Source of the DNA: Mycolicibacter senuensis
GTDB lineage: Bacteria > Actinomycetota > Actinomycetes > Mycobacteriales > Mycobacteriaceae
DNA: 49,424 bases
NCBI RefSeq assembly: GCF_003284925.1
Contig: NZ_QMEX01000018.1
Location: forward strand, 1 to 49,424
Direction of reading: 5' to 3'
Made by a program: the position numbers and the translations under genes. The notes under the pieces are model-generated. The model searched no databases and was not told the DNA's origin. It saw only the letters and a program-made list of their open reading frames with translations. Positions 8,142-16,828 of the stretch are shown here, in pieces. Numbering within the stretch: the first letter of the stretch is position 1; every line of letters starts with the position of its first letter.

Positions 8142-9446
8142 GTGTTGCGGCGACGTGGTGCCCTGGCGACCATCCTGGCAGCGGTGATGGCGGCAACACC
8201 GGCGCTGGGCGGTTGCGCCAACACCGACTCGTGGGTGGAGGCTTCTCCGGCAGCGGGCTGGCCCGCCCAGTACGCCGACGCCGCCAACAGCAGCAACACC
8301 GCCACCGCGGGGGCCACCGACCTGCAGTTGGACTGGTCCCGCTCGGTCAAGGGCGAGTTGGGCGCCGGGCCCGCGCTGGGTGCTCACGGCTGGCTGGTGC
8401 TCAACGCGCAGACCGAGGACGGGTGTTCGCTGATGCAGTGGGAGAACGCCGAGCACGGCAGGCAGCGCTGGTGCACCCGGCTGCATCAGGGCGGTGGATT
8501 CTTCGGTCCGCTCATCGACGGCTTCGACAACGTCTACGTCGGCCAGCCGGGGGCGATGTTGTCGTTTCCGCCGACCCAGTGGATTCGCTGGCGTGCCCCG
8601 GTGATCGGGATGCCCTCGACGCCGCGGATTCTCGGTGACGGTCTGTTGCTGGTGGTGACCCACCTGGGCCAGGTGTTGGTGTTCGACGCCCACCGCGGAG
8701 CCGTCGTCGGCACCCCGCTGGATCTGGTGGACGGCGTCGACCCGACCGATTTCCGCCGCGGATTGGCCGACTGTGCCGCCGCCCGCCCGGACTGCCCGGT
8801 CGCGGCCGCACCCGCCTTCTCGGCGGCGAGCAACACCGTGGTGGTGAGCCTGTGGCAGCCGGGCGCCGACGAGTCCGGACTCGTCGGCATCAAGTACCAC
8901 CCGGGCGGCACTCCGCTGCTCACCCAGGAGTGGACCAGCGACGCCGTCGCCGCCGGGGTGCTGGCCAGCCCGGTGCTGTCCGCCGACGGTGCCACCGCCT
9001 ACGTCAACGGACGCGACCAGCGGCTGTGGGCGATCAACGCGGCCGACGGCAAGGCGAGATGGTCGGTGCCGCTGAAGTTCCTGGCCCAGACACCGCCGGC
9101 GGTGACCCCCGGCGGGCTGATCGTGGCGGGCGGCGGGCCGGAGACCGAACTGGTCGCCTTCGCCGATCGCGGTGACTACGCCGAGCAGGTGTGGCGCCGT
9201 GACGATGTCACGCCGCTGTCGTCGTCGAGCCTGGCCGGAAAAGTCGGGTACACCGTTGCCGCCGGCACCAGCGTCGGCCCGGCCGGTTTGTCACTGCTGG
9301 TGTTCGACCCCGACGACGGCCACAGCGTCAACAGCTATCCACTGCCCGAATCGCGCGGCTTCCCGCTCGGGGTGTCGGTGGGCCGCGACCAGCGGGTGGT
9401 GGTCACCACCAGTGCCGGTCAGGTCTTCAGCTTCGCCCCGGTGTAG
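8142..9446 (+). CDS. PQQ-like beta-propeller lipoprotein (Rv3035-like)
   Basis: Predicted exported lipoprotein of 434 residues. Starting at GTG 8142 gives a classic signal sequence (RRRGALATILAAVMAATPA) ending in the lipobox LGGC at about residue 25. The frame is open much further upstream but overlaps the divergent gene and lacks sense there. The mature part has repeated beta-propeller blades of the PQQ/pyrrolo-quinoline type (GQVLVFDAHRGAVVG, RDQRLWAINAADGKARWSVPL, GLSLLVFDPDDGH), probably a scaffold or ligand-binding propeller and not a quinoprotein dehydrogenase, because the enzyme's active-site motifs were not seen. It is divergent from the acyltransferase gene with 82 bp between the starts. 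The role is unknown, as for Rv3035. Confidence 0.83.
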   Translation: MLRRRGALATILAAVMAATPALGGCANTDSWVEASPAAGWPAQYADAANSSNTATAGATDLQLDWSRSVKGELGAGPALGAHGWLVLNAQTEDGCSLMQWENAEHGRQRWCTRLHQGGGFFGPLIDGFDNVYVGQPGAMLSFPPTQWIRWRAPVIGMPSTPRILGDGLLLVVTHLGQVLVFDAHRGAVVGTPLDLVDGVDPTDFRRGLADCAAARPDCPVAAAPAFSAASNTVVVSLWQPGADESGLVGIKYHPGGTPLLTQEWTSDAVAAGVLASPVLSADGATAYVNGRDQRLWAINAADGKARWSVPLKFLAQTPPAVTPGGLIVAGGGPETELVAFADRGDYAEQVWRRDDVTPLSSSSLAGKVGYTVAAGTSVGPAGLSLLVFDPDDGHSVNSYPLPESRGFPLGVSVGRDQRVVVTTSAGQVFSFAPV

Positions 9447-9453
9447 GGACCGC

Positions 9454-10155
9454 TCAGATCGCCAGCGCCGGTAATGCGGTGCGCGGCACCTTCACCGAGG
9501 TGGCGCCGGCGCTCATCGGCAGCAGTTCGCCGGGCGCGAAGTAGAAGATCACCTCGTCGTTGGTGATGGCGAAGTTCTGGTAATGCGCGGGGTCCAGCCC
9601 CGAACCCGAGGAGATCAGGATCGCCGGCACCCCGGTCTGGCGCTCGAGGTCTCGTTGCACCACCGGAAAGATCGTCTCCAGCGGCTTGCTGCCCGGCGCG
9701 AACAGCGTGTCGAAGGTGATCGGCTTGCGCGCCGCCAGGTCGTAGTTGAAGGACTGGTACCAGGTGGAGGGCTGTGGGCCGCCGAGATCCTGGAAGATCT
9801 TCAGCACGACGCTCTGCGTGCCCTTGGGCGGCTGGCCGGAACGGTGCTGTTCGGAGATGGCGTCCATCTCGTAGGGCATGTCCCGCGAGCCCGGCGACTT
9901 GGCCACCGTCAGAAACCCGTCACGGTTCTGCACCAGGTAGTCGGTCAGCGTCTGCTGATCGGGGTAATCGGTCGGAAACTTCATGTCCAGCGTGTAATTG
10001 GCGGTCGAGGCGTGGACGTGGCACAGCTGCCCGGACTCCAGCGTCCCGCCCAGTTCGGCACAGGACGAGGTCGCCCGCGCCGACGGCATATTCGCCATGC
10101 CCAGCCAACCGCCCACCGCCCCGCCCGCCAACAGGGCGGCCACCAGAATGCGCAT
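9454..10155 (-). CDS. MPT64/TB22.2-family secreted protein (Rv3036c-like)
   Basis: 233-residue secreted protein. A signal peptide (MRILVAALLAGGAVGG... with cleavage after ARA, about residue 28) is followed by two Cys (32 and 45) that match the disulfide pair of MPT64. The body tracks the MPT64/DUF3298 (RsiV-like) family closely: FPTDYPDQQTLTDYLVQNRD, PPKGTQSVVLKIFQ, KPITFDTLF, GLDPAHYQNFAITNDEVIF, FYFAPGELLP. The position after the propeller lipoprotein matches Rv3036c (TB22.2), an MPT64 paralogue. The biochemical role of the family is poorly defined, although esterase activity has been reported for TB22.2. The gene is convergent with the lipoprotein gene, 7 bp apart. Confidence 0.92.
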   Translation of the reverse strand: MRILVAALLAGGAVGGWLGMANMPSARATSSCAELGGTLESGQLCHVHASTANYTLDMKFPTDYPDQQTLTDYLVQNRDGFLTVAKSPGSRDMPYEMDAISEQHRSGQPPKGTQSVVLKIFQDLGGPQPSTWYQSFNYDLAARKPITFDTLFAPGSKPLETIFPVVQRDLERQTGVPAILISSGSGLDPAHYQNFAITNDEVIFYFAPGELLPMSAGATSVKVPRTALPALAI

Positions 10156-10232
10156 TGTTCGGTTCGTCTCGCTTTGTGTCGACTTGCCGCGGCAAGCAGG
10201 AATGGCCCGAAGTCGACAGCCTACCGGGCCAG

Positions 10233-11438
10233 TCAGCGCGACGGCTGGCAGACGAACGCAATCGGCCGAGCCGCAGTCCCCGACCCGATCCGGGTGATCA
10301 CCACCGATAGCCGCAGCCGGCCGCGCAACCGCAGCCGGCGCCGTAGCCCGTCGGGATCGGCCTGCACGTCACGGACGCCGCGCACCAGGATCTCCAGTGC
10401 GCCGCAGTCGTGTGCGACCAGCGCCTGACGAAGACGTTTCTCGCTGTAGGACAGTTCTTCGAGCACCTCGAATCCGCGTATCCCGTCCGGCAACCGGTCG
10501 CCGGACAGGTAGGCGATGTCGGGATCGAGCTGCCACAGCCCGTGGCGGGTTGCGTACTGGCGGACCAGGCCGGCCCGCACCACCGCGCCGTCCGGGTCGA
10601 TAATCCAGCGGCCCGCCGGCCGCACGTCGCAGTCATCCGGGTCGACGTCGGTGAGTTGCTCGCCACGGTCCAGGATCGTGGCGCGGCGACGAACGCCGGG
10701 CGCGGCCAGCCCGGGCGACCACAGGCAGGCCTCGCGTACCGAGTCCCGCCACGAGGTGATCTCGATCTCGCCCTGAAACCCGAGCATCCAGATTTTGTCG
10801 AAATCGATTCCGGGAGCAGCCTTTACAACCAGGTCTCGCCCTGCGTAGACCTCCAGCAACCGATCCAGGGCGGGCTGATAGTCGGCCGGGTCGAAGCGGC
10901 GGCGCCCACCGCCGCGACGGCCCGGGTCGGCCAGCACCACCGCGTCGCGGGTGACCGGCGTCAGGGCGTCGGCGCGGACCAGGGCTATCCCGCCCAGGTT
11001 GTGCCGCGCCATCGCCAGCCGCACCGGATCGAGATCGCCGCCCAGCACCCGATCGGTCAGCTCCGTCAGCGCTGCCAGTTCGGTGCCGATCGAGCAGGTC
11101 ACGTCGTGCACGACGGCATCCGGCGCCGCGGTGCTGATCCGGTTCGCCCGGTGCCGCGCCACCGCTGCGGCGCTGGCCTGCTGCAGCGCCTCGTCGCTGA
11201 ACAGCCACTGCGATGTCGCCGGCAGCTCGGCCAGCTTGGCCGCCGCCCGACGGCGCAGCAGGGTGGTCTCGACCAGGGCGGGTGTCCGGTCGCCGAACCG
11301 GGACCGCAGCGCGGCGGTGTCGGCGACGCGGGTGACGTCGGTCAGCGCGAACCCGGAGACCTCGGCAAGGTCGGCGTTGCCGGCCGCCGAACTCAGGTAA
11401 CCGACGTCGTCGGCTTCGAAGCAGAAGCCGGCACTCAG
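10233..11438 (-). CDS. THUMP-like domain, SAM-dependent methyltransferase-like protein (Rv3037c-like)
   Basis: About 400 residues. The N-terminal part is helical (DDVGYLSSAAGNADLAEV). A Rossmann-type region follows: DVTCSIGTELAAL resembles SAM motif I, VLGGDLDPVRLAMARHNL motif II, and VVLADPGRRGGGRR motif IV. The C-terminus is a THUMP-like module (EILVRGVRDVQADPDGLRRRLRLRG). A role in RNA modification is likely but unproven. The start is odd: no ATG, GTG or TTG lies in frame between GTG 11558, deep inside the upstream methyltransferase gene, and a GTG about 90 codons into the domain. The conserved N-terminus begins just after CTG 11438, whose TGA overlap with the upstream stop would couple translation. 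I use that CTG as a best guess. Confidence 0.75.
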   Translation of the reverse strand: MSAGFCFEADDVGYLSSAAGNADLAEVSGFALTDVTRVADTAALRSRFGDRTPALVETTLLRRRAAAKLAELPATSQWLFSDEALQQASAAAVARHRANRISTAAPDAVVHDVTCSIGTELAALTELTDRVLGGDLDPVRLAMARHNLGGIALVRADALTPVTRDAVVLADPGRRGGGRRRFDPADYQPALDRLLEVYAGRDLVVKAAPGIDFDKIWMLGFQGEIEITSWRDSVREACLWSPGLAAPGVRRRATILDRGEQLTDVDPDDCDVRPAGRWIIDPDGAVVRAGLVRQYATRHGLWQLDPDIAYLSGDRLPDGIRGFEVLEELSYSEKRLRQALVAHDCGALEILVRGVRDVQADPDGLRRRLRLRGRLRLSVVITRIGSGTAARPIAFVCQPSR

Positions 11439-12406
11439 GACGGTTTGACCCCGGTGACCATCACGTTGTAGAACCAGCCCTTCGGCACCACCCGGCGCAG
11501 CACGTTGGCGTCCACCCAGCTCAGCGTCGTCCAGCTGCGGAACGCGAACCTCGCCCACCCCCAGCCGAGTTTGCCCGGGGGCACGGTCGACTCGAAGGTT
11601 CGCACCGGCCAGCCCAGCATGGCGGCGGTGAACTCTTCGCTGGCGGTACTCACCTGCACCGCCCCGGCGTTGGCCGCCATCCGCTCCAAATCCCGCGGTT
11701 CGAAGGTGTGCAGGTCCACGATCCATTCCAGGGCCGCCGCCCGCGAGTTCTCGTCGAGTTCTTCCTGCGGCCGGCGCCAGGAGCCCATCCCGGGCAGCTT
11801 CATCGCGGCGACCGTGGTCTTCCAGGTCAGGTCGGCCAGCCGGCGCGCGTAGAAGTTGCCGACCGTGGTGGGCTCCCCGGCGAAGACGAAGCGGCCGCCG
11901 GGCTTGAGCACCCGGACCACCTCGCGCAGCGACAGCTCCACGTCGGGAATGTGGTGCAGCACCGCGTGGCCGACAACCAGGTCGAAGGTGTTGTCCTCGT
12001 AGGGAATGCCCTCGGCATCGGCGACTCGGCCGTCGACGTCCAGGCCGAGGTTCTTGCCGTTGCGGGTGGCGACCTTGACCATGCCCGGCGACAGGTCGGT
12101 CACCGATCCGCGCCGCGCCACGCCGGACTGCATCAGGTTGAGCAGGAAGAACCCGGTGCCACAACCCAATTCCAGGGCCCGGTCGTACAGCGGCTCCGGC
12201 CCCGACCGTTCGGATGCGGGCACGATCACGTCGAAGCGGCCGCGCGCATAGTCGATGCAACGCTCGTCGTAAGAGATCGACCACTTGTCGTCGTACTGCT
12301 CGGCTTCCCAGTCGTGATACAGCACCTGGGCGAGCTTGCTGTCATGCCGGGCGGCCTCCACCTGTGCTGCGGTGGCGTGCGGGTTCGGCGTCGGGTCCGT
12401 GCTCAT
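11435..12406 (-). CDS. Class I SAM-dependent methyltransferase (Rv3038c-like)
   Basis: 323-residue methyltransferase. SAM motif I is ALELGCGTGFFLLN (about 77-90); the acidic-loop residues are VTDLSPGMVKVA, and motif IV is DLVVGHAVLHHIPDVE, followed by LREVVRVLKPGGRFVFAGEP. It is a Methyltransf_11-type enzyme with a long C-terminal part holding WKTTVAAMKLPGMGSW and an aromatic tail; the acceptor is unknown. The last codons overlap the THUMP-like gene, so the two probably form a unit. A TAGGCT box (12415-12420 on the minus strand) ends 8 nt before ATG 12406, consistent with a leaderless transcript. Synteny with Rv3037c-Rv3038c supports the assignment. Confidence 0.9.
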   Translation of the reverse strand: MSTDPTPNPHATAAQVEAARHDSKLAQVLYHDWEAEQYDDKWSISYDERCIDYARGRFDVIVPASERSGPEPLYDRALELGCGTGFFLLNLMQSGVARRGSVTDLSPGMVKVATRNGKNLGLDVDGRVADAEGIPYEDNTFDLVVGHAVLHHIPDVELSLREVVRVLKPGGRFVFAGEPTTVGNFYARRLADLTWKTTVAAMKLPGMGSWRRPQEELDENSRAAALEWIVDLHTFEPRDLERMAANAGAVQVSTASEEFTAAMLGWPVRTFESTVPPGKLGWGWARFAFRSWTTLSWVDANVLRRVVPKGWFYNVMVTGVKPS

Positions 12407-12492
12407 GATAGGTCAGCCTAAAGCGTGGTTGCCGGGCCTGCGAAGTCGGGCGCAGCGAGGTCACCGCCACGCCGGGGCCCGCCGCCTGCGGT

Positions 12493-13560
12493 TCAGCCCG
12501 CCAGGGTCGCCAGCGCGTCGCCGATGACGTCACCGGTGTCCGCGGCGCTGCCGCCGGCGGCGTCGCCCATGGCTGCGGTGACGGTGTCGATCACCGCCTG
12601 CGGGAAGCCGGTGAACGCCGCGACCACGTCGTTGAAGCCGGTCTGCAGTGCGGCGGTGATGTCGGCCGAGTCGCCGCCCTGGATGGCCTCCCACAGGTGC
12701 CACAGCGCGATCTGCGGCGCGGTGATCAGATCACGGAAGTCGACGAACAACCCGGTGAACAGGTCCGGGGTCGCAGACACCGCTATGCCGTCCCAGCTGA
12801 CCAGCGTCCACCCGTCGATGGGGTTGCCCTCGAGGACGGCCTGGCCACCGTTGGGGGGCGGACCGCCGTTTTCGAGCACGGTCTGCAGAATCGGCCAGAC
12901 ATCCGGGTTCTTGACGTTCATCAGAATCCAGATGGCGATAACACCGCCGCTGGAAGACGCCACCGCGGTCGTGGGACCGTCACCGGCAACGGTGTTCTCG
13001 TACATCGTCTGGACGGCCTGGTCGACCTGATCGTCGAACACCACCCCGTTGTAGTTGGTGCCGGGCTCCGAGACCAAGAGGTTGCCCAGGATCCACGAGG
13101 CCATCGGCAAGAAGAAGTTGGCTTCGGTGATCAGGTCACGGGGGTGCCCTTCGAAGAGGCCGGCGGGGATCTCGTTGAGATCCGGCAGCACCTGCACGTC
13201 CGGCATCCCGGGCAGTCCGGCCAGCGCCGCCATGGTCTCCTGGGTCCGGACCAGCTCCGAGGCATAGATGCCGGCGATCCCGCCCGGGAACGCCTGCTGG
13301 ATCGCGGCGGCGACGTCGTGCGCCTGCTGCTCGCCCAGCGCGGTGAGATGGGCGCCGGGCGGCATCGTGCCGAGAATGTTGTCGAGATCGTCGGTCGATT
13401 GCCCGTGCCGCACCAGATCCAGGGTGATGTCCTCGGCGGTCAAGGCGACGTCGAAGGCGTGTGCGGAAGGCGGCGGCGCCACCGGCGTAGCTGTGATGAT
13501 CCCGGCGCCGGCCAAGGCGATGCCCACACTGGCCCACCGGTAACCGATTAGTTGCAGCAT
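12493..13560 (-). CDS. Exported histidine-phosphatase-like protein 1, second catalytic His replaced by Ser
   Basis: 355-residue member of the phosphoglycerate-mutase/acid-phosphatase superfamily. A signal peptide (about 1-35, ending near SAHA) precedes the phosphatase domain with DLVRHGQS (Arg51-His52-Gly53), IYASELVRTQET (Arg105) and LNEIPAGLFEG. Where its two tandem neighbours read AFSHAAS and AFAHAGT, this protein reads ASSSGGV, so the second catalytic His is Ser204. It may therefore be weak or inactive, or use another base. A roughly 120-residue C-terminal extension (NPIDGWTLVSWDG, DITAALQTGFNDVVAAF, FPQAVIDT) is shared by all three paralogues. RBS GGGGGAGG lies 6 nt before ATG 13560. It is the last of three on the same strand. 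Confidence 0.85.
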   Translation of the reverse strand: MLQLIGYRWASVGIALAGAGIITATPVAPPPSAHAFDVALTAEDITLDLVRHGQSTDDLDNILGTMPPGAHLTALGEQQAHDVAAAIQQAFPGGIAGIYASELVRTQETMAALAGLPGMPDVQVLPDLNEIPAGLFEGHPRDLITEANFFLPMASWILGNLLVSEPGTNYNGVVFDDQVDQAVQTMYENTVAGDGPTTAVASSSGGVIAIWILMNVKNPDVWPILQTVLENGGPPPNGGQAVLEGNPIDGWTLVSWDGIAVSATPDLFTGLFVDFRDLITAPQIALWHLWEAIQGGDSADITAALQTGFNDVVAAFTGFPQAVIDTVTAAMGDAAGGSAADTGDVIGDALATLAG

Positions 13561-13674
13561 GTTAAGCCTCCCCCGAAGTTAACGATGTGACCGCTCTCAC
13601 GTTAGTCACGTTTCGATGAGCTCAGCAACGCCAATGCATGGCGAATTCGATAGCTCCGTTCAGGCCGCCCTGAT

Positions 13675-13716
13675 ACGAGTACGGGCGCAGCGGGTTACCG
13701 CTGCGCCCGTACTCGT
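13675..13716 (-). terminator. Perfect 19-bp stem, 4-nt loop, after phosphatase gene 2
   Basis: Left arm 13675-13693, loop GTTA 13694-13697, right arm 13698-13716, all 19 pairs perfect. The hairpin ends 5 nt beyond the stop of phosphatase gene 2 (minus strand), exactly where an intrinsic terminator is expected. No U-tract follows. The palindrome itself has no orientation, but nothing ends here from the plus side, so it serves the minus strand. Confidence 0.75.
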
Positions 13717-13721
13717 GTGCC

Positions 13722-14807
13722 TCAGCCCGCCAAGGAAGCCAGGGCGTCGCCCAGCGCGTCGGCTGCGCTGCCACCGGCGGTGTCGTCCATCGCTCCGGTG
13801 ATGGTGTCGATCACCGCCTGCGGGAACGCCGTGACCGCGGCCAACACATCGTTGAAGCCGGTCTGCAGCGCGGCGGTGATGTCGGCGGGGTCGCCACCCA
13901 GAATAGCCTCCCAGATGTGCCAGCCGGCCATCTGCGGCGCGACCATCAGGTCGCGGAAGTCCACGAACAGCCCGGTGAGCAGTCCCGGGTTCTCCGCCAC
14001 CTCGGTTCCGTTCCAGCTGACCAGTGTCCAGCCGTCGGTCGGGTTGCCCTCGATCACGACCTGGCCGGTGTTGGGCAGAATGCCTTGCAGCAGCGACTGG
14101 AAATAGAGCTCGAAGTCCGGGTTCTTCACGTTCATCATCACCCAGGTGGAGATCGACGCGGCATGCGAGAACGCCACGCTGCTGAAGCCGCCGTCGGCGT
14201 CGGTGGCGCCGTTGGTATAGATCTGCTCGACGGCGTCGCCGAACCGGTCCTGGAACGCCATGCCGTTGGGGTCGATCGTCGAGCCCAGCTGCGGCACCCA
14301 GTACTGGCCGAAGATCCACGACAGCGGGCCCACCAGGTACAGCATCGCCATCAGCTGATTGTCCTGCGAGCTGCCCTCGAGAAAGCCGGCGTTGAGTTCG
14401 TTGAGCCCCGACAGAATCGACACCGGGTGATCCGGCGCACCGGCTGCCGCCAGCCACTCAGCGGCGGTCTCCTGAGGACGCAGGAACCCCGACGCGTAGA
14501 TCCCGTCGTAGAAGCCCGGGTCGGCCAGGTGCTGCGGGTTGGCGGGGTCGGCGAGGAAGGCGGCCTGCTCGGCGCCTTCGGCCGTGATCGGCGCGCCCGG
14601 GGGCAGCGTCCCGATGATGCCGGCCACATTGTCTTCGGACTGGCCGTGCCGCACCAGGTCGAGCACCATGTCGACGGCGGTCAGCTCGATGTCGGGCGCG
14701 GCGATGGCCGGCAGCGGTCCAGCGATCGGGACGACCGGGGCGGTGGCCACCATGCCGGCGCCGACGAGCGCGACTCCTGCGGTGATCCACGGGCGGGTTT
14801 GGCGCAT
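13722..14807 (-). CDS. Exported histidine phosphatase family protein 2
   Basis: 361 residues with the start at ATG 14807, chosen because AAGGAG lies 7 nt upstream (in-frame ATGs at 14831 and 14840 precede this RBS). A signal peptide (MRQTRPWITAGVALVGAGMV...) ends near Ala-Ile-Ala-Ala. The phosphatase domain has DLVRHGQSED, IYASGFLRPQET, LNELNAGFLEG and an intact second His in VAFSHAASISTW. The C-terminal extension (NPTDGWTLVSWNG, FVDFRDLMVAPQMAGWHIWEAI, TAFPQAVIDTITGAM) matches the neighbours. It probably hydrolyses phosphomonoesters outside the membrane; substrates are not known. A strong hairpin immediately follows the stop. Confidence 0.88.
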   Translation of the reverse strand: MRQTRPWITAGVALVGAGMVATAPVVPIAGPLPAIAAPDIELTAVDMVLDLVRHGQSEDNVAGIIGTLPPGAPITAEGAEQAAFLADPANPQHLADPGFYDGIYASGFLRPQETAAEWLAAAGAPDHPVSILSGLNELNAGFLEGSSQDNQLMAMLYLVGPLSWIFGQYWVPQLGSTIDPNGMAFQDRFGDAVEQIYTNGATDADGGFSSVAFSHAASISTWVMMNVKNPDFELYFQSLLQGILPNTGQVVIEGNPTDGWTLVSWNGTEVAENPGLLTGLFVDFRDLMVAPQMAGWHIWEAILGGDPADITAALQTGFNDVLAAVTAFPQAVIDTITGAMDDTAGGSAADALGDALASLAG

Positions 14808-14936
14808 GACCTTCTCCTTCAGCGAGTCCATCACATCCATTACGCTCCGATGCGTAGCGCAATCGTGTTGCTGAAGTTAACCCGTCAATTTACCTATGTC
14901 AATGCTTAAGCGGGTCGAAATTTGCGCTCGGTGCCG

Positions 14937-15959
14937 CTAGGCGCCGAAGGCGTCGGTGAACGTATCGATCACGGCCTGCGGGAACGCACTGATCGCCGCG
15001 ACGACTTGATCGAACCCGGTCTCCAGCGCGGCGGCGATCTCGGCCTGATCGCCGCCCTGGATCGCCTCCAGGATGTGCCAGGTGGCGATCTGCGGCGCCG
15101 TGGTCAGATCCCGCCAGTCGACGAACAAGCCGGTGAGCAGGTCCGGGGTGGCCGACACCTCGTGGCCATCCCAGCTGACCAGCGTCCAGCCGTCAGTCGG
15201 GTTGCCCTCGATGACCACCTGAGCGGCGTTGGCCAACGGACTGAGGGTCTTGATCCCCTCATTGATGACCAGCCAGAGATCCGGGTTCTTGACGTTCATC
15301 AGCGTCCAGATCGCAATGGTCCCGGCGTGCGCGAACGCCACGCTCGTCATCGGGCTGTCCGGGTCGGAGATGGTGTTGCTGTAGATGGCCTCGATCGCGT
15401 CACTGACGCGGTCGTTGAACACCACGCCGTTGACATCGATCGTCGACCCCAGTTGCGGCATCCAGTACTGCCCCATGATCCACATGACCGGAGCGAAGAT
15501 GTAGCCGATCTGGGCGAAGACGTCGAGCGACTGGCCTTCCAGAAAGCCGCCGTGAAGTTCGTTGAGCCCGGGCAACGTGGTGATGTCCATGTTCAGCAGG
15601 TCGGCCAGCGGCTGCGCGGTGTCCTGGGCACGGAGAAACTCCGAGGCGTAGATGCCTTCGATCCCGTCCGGGAACGCCGCCTGGATCCCGGGTGCGACGT
15701 CGGCCGCCTGCTGCTGCCCGAGCGCCGTCAGTGCTGCGCCGGGCGGGATGGTGCCCAGCACGTCCTCGGCGTTGTCCACCGACTCACCGTGGCGCACCAG
15801 GTCGAGCGTGATGTCCTGAGCGGCGAGCAGTATCTCGGCCGCGCTGGGGATGGTCAGCGGCGCCGCGACCGGATTGACCACCGGAGCCGCCGCCACGGCG
15901 CTCGCGCTGACGAGCGCGACGGCGCCGGCGATCCAGGGGCGGGTGACACCTTGCTGCAT
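14937..15959 (-). CDS. Exported histidine phosphatase family protein 3
   Basis: 340 residues: a signal peptide (TRPWIAGAVALVSASAVAAA, about 1-25) and a phosphatase domain with Arg56-His57-Gly58 (DLVRHGES), IYASEFLRAQDT (Arg110), LNELHGGFLEG and the second catalytic His211 in VAFAHAGTIAIW. The C-terminal extension is shared with the two paralogues but lacks their last 20 or so Gly/Ala-rich residues. ATG 15959 follows AGGAAACGTCA. It is the most upstream of the three tandem genes, separated from gene 2 by 129 bp, so each may have its own promoter. It is probably a periplasmic or envelope-associated phosphatase. Confidence 0.88.
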   Translation of the reverse strand: MQQGVTRPWIAGAVALVSASAVAAAPVVNPVAAPLTIPSAAEILLAAQDITLDLVRHGESVDNAEDVLGTIPPGAALTALGQQQAADVAPGIQAAFPDGIEGIYASEFLRAQDTAQPLADLLNMDITTLPGLNELHGGFLEGQSLDVFAQIGYIFAPVMWIMGQYWMPQLGSTIDVNGVVFNDRVSDAIEAIYSNTISDPDSPMTSVAFAHAGTIAIWTLMNVKNPDLWLVINEGIKTLSPLANAAQVVIEGNPTDGWTLVSWDGHEVSATPDLLTGLFVDWRDLTTAPQIATWHILEAIQGGDQAEIAAALETGFDQVVAAISAFPQAVIDTFTDAFGA

Positions 15960-16162
15960 TGACGTTTCCTATCGGCGACACCGCGGACTGCTTCCGCGCA
16001 ACTTAAATGTTGGCTGATAGTAACATGAAAGCGGACCATTTTCCGCGGAGGCGCACGGCGCACGCTGAAGCCCGAAAAGCGCGGCGAACCCGTCCGGAAT
16101 TTGGGTACTCGCAGCCGCCACCCTCGCGCTGGATGTGACTCAGCTCACATCGATGCTCGGGG

Positions 16163-16828
16163 CTAGGACACGCCGGAGTGGCCGTCGATCGCGGATTTGA
16201 TCGCGGCCAATGCCTGCGACGGGGTGTCGACGAAGCGTCCGGCCCATTTGATCGCCGCGTCATAGACGCCATCGGGGGCCACCATGTCCTCGACCACGCC
16301 CAGCGCCAGCGCCTCTTCGGCGTCGAAGAACCGTCCGCTGTACGCCAGTTCCTTGGCGCGGCTCGCGCCGATGGTGTGGGCCAGCCGGTCCAGGCCGGCC
16401 ACCTCGGGAACGAGGCCGGCCAGAATCTCGGTCGCGCCGAACTTGGCGTTGTCGCCGCTGATCCGCCAGTCCGCGGCCAGCGCCAGCGCCAAGCCGCTGC
16501 CCAGCGCGTAGCCGGTGACCGCCGCGACCGTCGGCTTGCCGATGGTCGCCACGGCCTGCACGGCTTCACGGCGGATGCGGCCGAACTGCTCCGCCTCGGC
16601 GGCGATCAGGGTGCGCAGCTCGGGCACGTCGTCGCCGGCGCAGAAGATCTCGTGCCCGCCGAACAACACCACCGCGGCGATATCGTCACGAGCCGACACC
16701 TCCACGGTGGCCTCGGTGATCTCCCGGTAGAGCTGCCGGGTCAAGGCGTTGGTCGGCGGACGCGACAGCACCAGGGTGGCAACCCCGGGGGCATCCGATG
16801 CGGTGTGCACGGAAACGAATTCGCTCAT
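16163..16828 (-). CDS. echA17: Enoyl-CoA hydratase/isomerase family protein (EchA17-like)
   Basis: Crotonase-fold enzyme predicted to hydrate enoyl-CoA thioesters. ATG 16828 (MSEFVSVHT) overlaps the Nudix stop as ATGA, which fixes the start; the frame continues upstream only as a shadow of the Nudix gene. Motifs include the CoA-binding and oxyanion segment [10 protein letters not shown] and [18 protein letters not shown], then [19 protein letters not shown]. The protein has 221 residues, about 30 fewer than typical EchA17 proteins, and its C-terminus ends soon after [10 protein letters not shown], so the last helix may be short. It is the third gene of the ABC/Nudix/crotonase operon, the same order as Rv3041c-Rv3039c. 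Confidence 0.87.
   Translation of the reverse strand: MSEFVSVHTASDAPGVATLVLSRPPTNALTRQLYREITEATVEVSARDDIAAVVLFGGHEIFCAGDDVPELRTLIAAEAEQFGRIRREAVQAVATIGKPTVAAVTGYALGSGLALALAADWRISGDNAKFGATEILAGLVPEVAGLDRLAHTIGASRAKELAYSGRFFDAEEALALGVVEDMVAPDGVYDAAIKWAGRFVDTPSQALAAIKSAIDGHSGVS

Noticed and set aside
11559..12284. Upstream extension of the THUMP-like frame across the methyltransferase gene
   Set aside because: It is an out-of-frame reading of the conserved methyltransferase; composition is Arg/Gly/Ala-rich without homology.
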